Shown: piece after piece, positions 57,293-64,000 of the stretch
Numbering within the stretch: position 1 is the stretch's first letter
Layout of the letters: each line of letters begins with the position of its first letter
DNA from: Tetranychus cinnabarinus
Taxonomy: Eukaryota > Arthropoda > Arachnida > Trombidiformes > Tetranychidae
Direction: 5' to 3'
DNA: 64,000 nucleotides
NCBI GenBank assembly: GCA_022266195.1
Contig: WHVY01000002.1
Location: 1,565,001 to 1,629,000 of the forward strand
Program-made: the position numbers and the translations under genes
Notes under the pieces: generated by a model
The model's input: only the letters and a program-made list of their open reading frames with translations
What the model was told of the DNA's origin: nothing
Databases searched by the model: none

Positions 57293-58993
57293 ATGGAAAT
57301 TTCAAAATATTTTGAGTTGAATTTGGTAATTGCTTCCTTGTTTGGTGTCATCTGGATCATCAGTGGTCTAATCTTGAATATATTCCAATTTTTAATTTAT
57401 ATTACCGTTCGTCCAATAAGTCCTTATGTCTACCGAAAAATAAATTATTACTTGATTTATTCGAGCTGGTCTCAAGTGGTTGCACTTGCTGAATATTGGG
57501 CTGGATGTACTTTAACCGTGCATTTTGCTGACAAGGAGTCAGCAAACTGTCTTGGTACTGAGCATAGTATCGTCCTGATGAACCACAAATATGAAGTTGA
57601 TTGGCTCTTCTCTTGGATTCTTTCGGACAATTTCCGTATTTTAGGGGTAATTATTACGACACACCGACTCAAAATGTATTACCTAAATCTAAACCAGTAA
57701 CTTACATCTAAATTTAGGTATTACAAAATATTTTGAGCACTCTAGGTGCTTATAATAGTTGTTGAACTGATCATAGTTACCAACAGATTACGGTTATATA
57801 CATTTCACACTCTTGAGAAGCTCTTAATCTTTGTGCAATAACTGATGGCATGAGATTCACTCTTCAATAATGAACTTCTATGTAGAACCACTCTATTCAT
57901 CAACTAGTTGTTAATTTCCCCTGTTTGCTTTGCTGTCAATTTTTTTTATATCAGAGTGCTAAAGGATTCGCTAAAAAAGAGATCAGATATCTTCCGGTTA
58001 TTGGCTGGGGATGGTTCTTCTGTGAGATGATTTTCGTTTCAAGACAATGGGAAAAAGATTCACAGCATCTTGGACCAAGTGTAACACGTTTAATGGAATA
58101 TGATGATGTAGTAACTTTACTAATATTTGCCGAAGGAACTCGTTATACTAAAGAAAAATACGAGAATAGTGTTACGTATTGTAAAGATAAAGGCTTAGAT
58201 ATTCTCGAGCATCACTTATATCCCAGATCCCGTGGGTTTGTTTACACCATTAATAAATTGAAAGACAAACGTAAGTAAACATGTTATCTGTTTACGCATT
58301 CATTTATTTCTCTGAATAATTGTTTTTACCTCTGTTTCTCCAGTTCCTGCCATCTACAACATTCAGATTGCCTTTCGCAAAGAAGATCCGCCCCCAACAT
58401 TGACAAGTATATTGAGGAGACAACCGCTGCACGGTTACATGTATATTCAACGAGTGCCTATGAAAAATATACCAAAAGAAAGTGATGAACAGATTAGCAA
58501 CTTTTTGCTGGATGTTTATAAACAAAAGGTTATACTCACGGTTTACTTTTTCTCTCACAAAATTCGTTCTAACTAATTTCTCTCATTCCCGTGCAGGATC
58601 AATTGACTAACTATTTCAACGAGCATGGGAAATTTCCCGGAGAACCACCAATTGTCTTAAAAAGAAGGCTAGCACCATTGGTTCAAACATTATTTTGGAG
58701 CTTTTCCGTTATCGCATTACTTATATATTTTATATATTACTTAATTACATCAAAAAGTTACATTCTGCTGACAGTGACATGTCTTGTGATCAGCCTCGGT
58801 TAGTATTGATTTCCCTGTTTCTTTGTAAAATAGGTCAAATTTAATTTGAATTAATTTTCCCTTTTGCTCTCTTTTTTTCTCTTTGTATTTTACAGGATTC
58901 ATTTCATTTCTCGTATTGGTAAGGTCGACCAAAACTAAAAAAGGATCATCCTATGGTACAACAAGTCAATCACAAACCAAAAAATCTTTATGA
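57293..58993 (+). CDS. AGPAT3/4/5-like 1-acylglycerol-3-phosphate acyltransferase
   Basis: ER or Golgi membrane enzyme that acylates lysophosphatidic acid (or a related lysophospholipid) in glycerophospholipid synthesis. CDS join(57293..57646,57955..58270,58344..58528,58597..58798,58896..58993), 384 aa. An N-terminal membrane span (LVIASLFGVIWIISGLIL) precedes motif I NHKYEVDW (catalytic His ~98, Asp ~103, NHx4D). KKEIRYLPVIGWGW and FVSRQWEKD form motif II, EGTRYT (178-183) is motif III, and HHLYPRSRGF is the motif IV region. Two hydrophobic spans near the C-terminus (VIALLIYFIYYLI; YILLTVTCLVISLG) match AGPAT3/4 topology. It ends in a short Lys/Ser tail, KKSL. Intron 1 is 308 bp, the rest 68-97 bp. 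Confidence 0.92.
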
Positions 58994-60399
58994 CAAGTTT
59001 TCTAGGTTATCAGTTCACGAGATTCACCTGCAGAAATTGTCACTTGATAAATATTAGCTTCTGAAGGAATAAAATATTTACTTTAACTTACAAAACCGTC
59101 AAGTTTGTTTCTATTCTACCATTGAAACCAGGATTTTTTAAAAATCTATTATCACCACAATTTCTTACGGAATTCAAATTAGAAGACAGTTCAATCGTAG
59201 TTTTCCAGAGAGAATGATCGAAATTATTTCTCCTAATCTATTCATTGCAGGATGAATTGTCCATGGTGTCAATCATTGTCAAAACACCGAAAGGATAAAC
59301 TAATGCCATAAACTAATCAGAATCGACCGTTTTAAAATAGCCTATTCAAAATCAGCTTTCAAATGTTGTCAAACCTCTCAAAATGTATGTTTGTAGGGTT
59401 AATTAATTTTATAGCGGCCTTGTTTTTCCTGTTATAAACTAATGATTTGTTTATTTTTAGGAAAAAATTTCCTTTATACTGGTTCTATTACTATAAGAAT
59501 GAAACACGTTATTGATGAACTTGTTTTATCTCTAACTCGATATTCAATTTTGAAGGATGATAGACTTATTACATTATACTGTGATTCATTAACTCTGTAG
59601 CATGCAAACCTAGTAAGTCCACTTTTCCTTGAATAACCTTATTAATCTTAAAATCAATGTTACTATCGCTGACAAGAAAAGATGACAAAAGTGCTAAACA
59701 AGTTGAAAATTATGAGAAACGTGTAAATGAAAAATGAAAATAATACAGCAAATCAATAAAAATGACTCCAGCTCGGAATTAATTCTAAATGTGAATTCGA
59801 TTGCTGACTGAATCATAGTTTTAATTCATTGAATCTTCAATGCCTCATCTTTTCATCTTTTTTGCTTCTATCAAAACAAGTTATCATCTTGACAAAACTC
59901 AACCAACAATTTTTTGATGAATGAAATAAGTTTTACAAGCTTTTGACTTATTAAACAAATCAATTTTATGCAAGATTTAATGGTTGAAATTAGATGACAT
60001 AGAAAGTGTTAATATGCTGCCTTAGCCAAACTGGATTTAATTGAAGATCGAGAGCTATTGTGATAGCCAATCAATACCAAGCTCAGTGATCATGCATTTT
60101 GACTGGATCAATATTTTGGTTCAGTTTCGACGCAGTATCAATATGCGAATAATTTTGATTGCAGGATCGTGAACATACCATCACTTGGTTTTCTGAATCA
60201 CTGTTATTCAATAGACCAATGTGATACAAAAATTCAACCGTCTCAATTAACAACCATCCAGATGAAGGAATGTGATATTTGACTGCAAATGTCCTGAACA
60301 ATTGAATTGCCAAATTAACAGTTCTACTAAATTGTGCCAGTGAGTCTAAATTTTAAAAGGCTTTGCAATAAAAACCAATCAAACTAATCGTTGATTGAA
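58994..60399. other. Intergenic between the acyltransferase and POPDC
   Basis: AT-rich. On the minus strand, 60083-60313 holds a 76-codon frame with a globular-looking stretch (YHIPSSGWLLIETVEFLYHI) bounded by a possible TTGCAG acceptor and GTATGT donor. It could be an orphan exon, but no partner exons or family were recognised. Confidence 0.3.
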
Positions 60400-61454
60400 A
60401 TGAACACAACTGATACATACTTATCAAAGGTAAAGACACGTTCCTTATAACAATTTTACATTTTTTCATTCTCACATAATCGTTATTTTGTACAGCTATA
60501 TGACAAGATAATTAACTGTAACATATCTTTAATATCATAATATCTAATTGATTGCTATTTCTCTAATGACAGGCTGAATCATCTTTGAGAAACTGTAAAT
60601 CATGGTTTGGTTCAAATGACCCGCTCTTCTCTCTTTTTCAAACTGTTATTTTGTTGGCATTTTCAGTTCCCGCTAACTTCAACATAGCTCGTTTCATACA
60701 CAAAGTAGTTTTATTTATTGGTTATGGAATCGGATTAATTTGGGCTGCAACTCGCTCAATCAATGGATGGAACTCAGATTTTCGTTCATTATTAACATGG
60801 TATGGCCTTTTCCTGGTTATAAATGGATCTCAGCTGATAAATATGCTCATTCAACGGTTTCTCAATCAAATACCTCGACATCTTCTTGATCTTTACACCT
60901 CAACCTTTCAGCCTCTTGGAGTTACACCGAGAGATTTTCTGGACTTGACTAAATTTGGAACCATTTTAAATCTATACTCCAATGAAACCTATGCCGTTGA
61001 AGGTTCCACTAAATTAGGAGAAAAAATTTCCATCCTTCTCTCTGGAAAATTACGAGTTACATTTTCAAAGACATTTCTTTATGAAATTGAGCCTAACAGA
61101 TTTATTGATCCATTCGAGTTCAAGTACCAGTCTTTTTATTGTCTTGCAGATAATCGACTGTCTTCCAATTCAAATTTTGAAACAAATTATGATGATAGAT
61201 TTTTAAAATATCCTAGTTTTGATAATATTGAAGAAAGGGAAACAAATTTGTCAGTTTCTTATGCTAATGGTAAATGTTTTACTCCTTCAGAGGCTAATGT
61301 TTATCAAGTGACAATTTCAGCAGATGAACCTTGTAAGCTATTAACGTGGAGCACTTCCAGTTTTGTTGAATTTTTGGACAGCCGTGAGCGACTGAAATGT
61401 GTTGTAGATGCTTGTATTGGTAAAGATATAATTCACAAGCTTTATGGTTCTTAA
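60400..61454 (+). CDS. Popeye domain-containing protein (POPDC/BVES)
   Basis: POPDC proteins are membrane cAMP-binding effectors involved in muscle and epithelial membrane physiology. CDS join(60400..60429,60573..61454), 303 aa. The first exon encodes only MNTTDTYLSK (a sequon, NTT, near the N-terminus, as in family members with a glycosylated ectodomain). Three hydrophobic stretches follow (VILLAFSVPANFNIARF; VVLFIGYGIGLIWAA; LLTWYGLFLVINGSQL). The cytoplasmic Popeye domain contains ETYAVEGSTKLGEKISILL and SGKLRV, then DPFEF and YQVTISADEPCKLLTW, aligned with the family's cAMP-site motifs DSPE and FQVT. It ends GKDIIHKLYG. The substitutions DPFE for DSPE and YQVT for FQVT are notable. The 143-bp intron has a GTAAAG donor. 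Confidence 0.92.
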
Positions 61455-63043
61455 TAAAAGCTGCCTTAATTAGAGTAAAACCTAGTTTTCAAAGATATGT
61501 TCAAAACAAAGATCAAACCAAAGTGGAAACAAGTCACATAATAGCCATTCAGGATATCAATCAATTTGTGTTAATATTCAGCCTGTCAATCTGTCTAACA
61601 CACCAAAATAGGTTGAAATGTAGTTCAACAGCAATTTAATAATTTTTAAAAATATACAAACTAACTCAATCAACTACTGGTAACACTTTTGGTGAAGAGT
61701 ACTGATTGAGTGCAAAAATTTGGCCGATTGACTCACCTTCAAATATGGCTCTTTTCACAGTTGGACTCTTGTTTACTCCTACAACTAATTGATTTATCTG
61801 TTCATATATCATTCATCGAGGCATTCAACTTTTATCCGTAGAATTTAAATTTCACCAGAAAAATCTAATTAAGGTTCAATACGCTGTTTTCCTCAGAGGT
61901 TGAATTTAAACTTGAACCTAATGCATTGTTGAATCAGCTTCTCCTGTCAAAGATAGTCAACGTCTTGAGATGACAAAATAGAGATGAAATTTATCTTAAT
62001 TTATGCTCAAATTGACCCAGGATAGAGCAACATGTCTTATTTAAGTGAAAATACTAAATGTTATGACAAGTTAAATGTTAGCTTAATGTATCAACGTTGT
62101 CAATCAAGACCAATTTTACAACCAGTATTTTGACTAAAGTCGTGTATCAGCAAGTGGATGCCAAATTTAATTTGGCTTTGATAATTTAAAGTGATTAGGA
62201 AAGTTAGCAATATAATGCTTAACTCTACCTAAATCCTTGGATAGTAAAACAAAAACGACCCGAAAATCAAGCCAATCAGTTACCCAAATCATTGAAATTG
62301 AAATAATAACGTCTCTTCCCATATCAATAATGACTATTGAATCTTCAGACTTCTAGTGTTTATCGCTATTGATATTCATCTGCAATGTGGACCGAGTCAC
62401 ATGTGATCTTGGTAAGAGTCAAAATTAAATTCATAGTTGAATTGTGATGAAAATGGTTGACTGAAAAATCGTATAATCTTATCAAAATCAAATGGCAGTA
62501 ACAATGACCTGAGCTGAGTTTACTCCGAAAAAAAGATTCACAAGAAATAAACTCGGAAGTGTTTACTTACTCTTTTTTGTTGCAGTTATGATGATAATTA
62601 TCAGATAAATAAGATGATTGTTGATGTATTAGTTCAAAGAGAGGTTGAGAGTAAGGTTGTCATCTTTTGATATGTTGATGTATATCTTGGAGCTCATTGT
62701 CAATGGCAATTAGCCAGCAAATTCACAGTCATAACTCGATTCTCGGAACAATACAGTATAACTACGAGATTTTACGAAGCAATTTTCAACACCAAACAGT
62801 AATCATCATCATCTTCATGTTGATCATCAGCATCACTGACAGCATCATCTCAATGAAATAAAGAGATCGAGAGAAGTGAGAGAAACTGGGAGAAATGGAA
62901 AGTATTTAGTCTTAAAACAAACAAAACTTGAGTTTATCCAGTTTTGTCAAGATCTGCTTTCACTTTGTGTTTAAATATATAATAATAGATTGAAAAAGAC
63001 AACGACAATTGTTCAAAAAATAAACTCTACTCTTGCATCTATA
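61455..63043. other. Intergenic between POPDC and the coiled-coil gene
   Basis: AT-rich, 1.6 kb, without a recognised gene, RNA or repeat. The last ~100 bp are the likely promoter and 5' UTR of the secreted coiled-coil gene (AAATATATAATAATAG near 62974 is a possible TATA region). Confidence 0.35.
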
Positions 63044-64000
63044 ATGAAGTTAATAACCATTTGTTTGATTTTGTTGCTATTCAATATCTTAGGACCGACT
63101 TTTATCCATGGACAAGCGGCTAGTCGTAAAAAGATGATTGAAGAAATGAGTCAAAACATGAAAGAAATGGAAACAGCTTTTGGTAAATTGTCAAATCAAC
63201 TGAAATCAACAGAGGCTAATTTAAATCTATTCCAGGATAAATTGAATGTTGTACTGAATACAGTTGAAGTAACCAAGGTGAGAACCCGGATGATTGAGGA
63301 AAAGTTTACAACATTGGAATCAAAGTTGGCCACAATTGAAGAAACAGCAAAAACAAGTTTGGCGCATTTGATCAACAGCTCTGGTGCCACTGGTGTAAAT
63401 AACCGTCTTGAGTCTACCGAGAAAGGTTTACTCAAGATTATGAATGTTTTGACTGATTTATATGGACTGGTTAAGGAGAATCATCTCAATGACAAACCAA
63501 CATTATCGCGAAGAGGTGAATCCGATTTTGAAAGTGAAAGCAACATGAGAAAGATTGTCCGAGAAGAAGTGAATATCTTGAAACACGAGCTTGCCAATGA
63601 TATGAATATTACTGGATTAACTGGACGATTGGGTGAAGTGTTTTCCATCATAACCAATATCCAAGAAAATTCAGTGAACAATAAAAAGCCTGGTGTTGAG
63701 GATGACTCAAATGGTAATCAATTAACCAGTCAACCTCGTGATGAGGTTTGCTCTGACTTTTCCAGGTTAAGAAATCAATTCTCATTTGCTGTACAAGAGC
63801 TTCGTAATAACATGACACTTGTTATGGATACAATTAACAAAGGCAACACCGGTAAATGTAATACATTTGCATCAGCTGGATCAAGTGTACCTCCACCTCA
63901 AACACCAACTCCATCATTTTTTGTAACATTACCAAACGTCAATCAAGCTGACTCACCTCGACTAGATGGGTTGACTCAGCGTATCAATGATTGTCCCATC
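63044..64000 (+). CDS. Secreted coiled-coil protein, 5' part (runs off window)
   Basis: Open for 319 codons to the window edge. The signal peptide MKLITICLILLLFNILGPTF ends near IHGQA. Heptad-like coiled coil follows from about residue 28 to 110 (MIEEMSQNMKEMETAFGKLS; RTRMIEEKFTTLESKLATIE), a second helical stretch around RKIVREEVNILKHELA, and a third (CSDFSRLRNQFSFAVQELRN). A Pro/Thr segment (VPPPQTPTPS) precedes the edge. Several sequons (NSS, NIT, NMT). Isolated Cys between helices could cross-link chains. This plan (signal, coiled coil, linker) is common in fibrinogen-related and collagen-like lectins, but the C-terminal domain is outside the window, so the family is open. Confidence 0.75.
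   Translation, partial: MKLITICLILLLFNILGPTFIHGQAASRKKMIEEMSQNMKEMETAFGKLSNQLKSTEANLNLFQDKLNVVLNTVEVTKVRTRMIEEKFTTLESKLATIEETAKTSLAHLINSSGATGVNNRLESTEKGLLKIMNVLTDLYGLVKENHLNDKPTLSRRGESDFESESNMRKIVREEVNILKHELANDMNITGLTGRLGEVFSIITNIQENSVNNKKPGVEDDSNGNQLTSQPRDEVCSDFSRLRNQFSFAVQELRNNMTLVMDTINKGNTGKCNTFASAGSSVPPPQTPTPSFFVTLPNVNQADSPRLDGLTQRINDCPI

Overview
The window is nuclear DNA of an arthropod, AT-rich and compact. Most introns are 60-100 bp with clear GTAAGT/GTGAGT donors and YAG acceptors, and genes lie close together on both strands. Short introns, low GC and arthropod-type let-7 and miR-100 hairpins fit a mite-like chelicerate such as a spider mite. That placement is inference, not proof.

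Layout. 1-668 (-): 5' end of POP1, an RNase P/MRP subunit. 795-2655 and 7450-8983: two arms of a diverged inverted duplication. The roughly 4.8 kb spacer between them carries a let-7-complex microRNA cluster on the + strand (mir-100 near 5.64 kb, let-7 near 6.39 kb). 9399-11052 (+): DBT, the mitochondrial branched-chain ketoacid dehydrogenase E2. 13693-25835 (+): a complete novel-type protein kinase C (PKC-epsilon class) in ten exons. Its ~8 kb first intron holds an SDR/retinol-dehydrogenase-like gene (-), exons of a small membrane protein (-) and a cysteine-rich single-pass membrane protein (+). 28695-30296 (+): PIGQ, a subunit of the enzyme that starts GPI-anchor synthesis.

30690-49013 is a lineage-specific duplication block. 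An intact DHRS4-like peroxisomal SDR is followed by a tandem array of an unrecognised secreted-protein family: four intact genes near 34.6, 39.6, 43.0 and 47.7 kb and one internally deleted pseudogene at 32.5 kb. Two broken DHRS4 copies are interleaved. A decayed fragment resembling Polinton/Maverick- or adintovirus-type DNA has inserted at about 36264. Array members share a two-exon structure, a TATA box, a signal peptide, a nearly invariant core, a variable hinge, a Thr/Pro-rich stalk and a conserved C-terminus. This family is the best candidate here for undescribed biology.

44814-45661 (-): a four-exon gene for an unrecognised 205-residue protein, sitting inside the array. 49976-53610 (-): CLASRP, an SR-rich splicing regulator, in nine exons. 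55485-56727 (+): an ELMO-domain (ELMOD) protein. 57293-58993 (+): an AGPAT3/4/5-like lysophospholipid acyltransferase. 60400-61454 (+): a Popeye-domain (POPDC/BVES) protein. 63044-64000 (+): the start of a secreted coiled-coil protein that runs off the window.

The housekeeping genes (RNA processing, mitochondrial catabolism, signalling, GPI and phospholipid synthesis, splicing) do not form one pathway. Exon borders were set by hand from reading frame, splice consensus and family similarity; no alignment or search was run.
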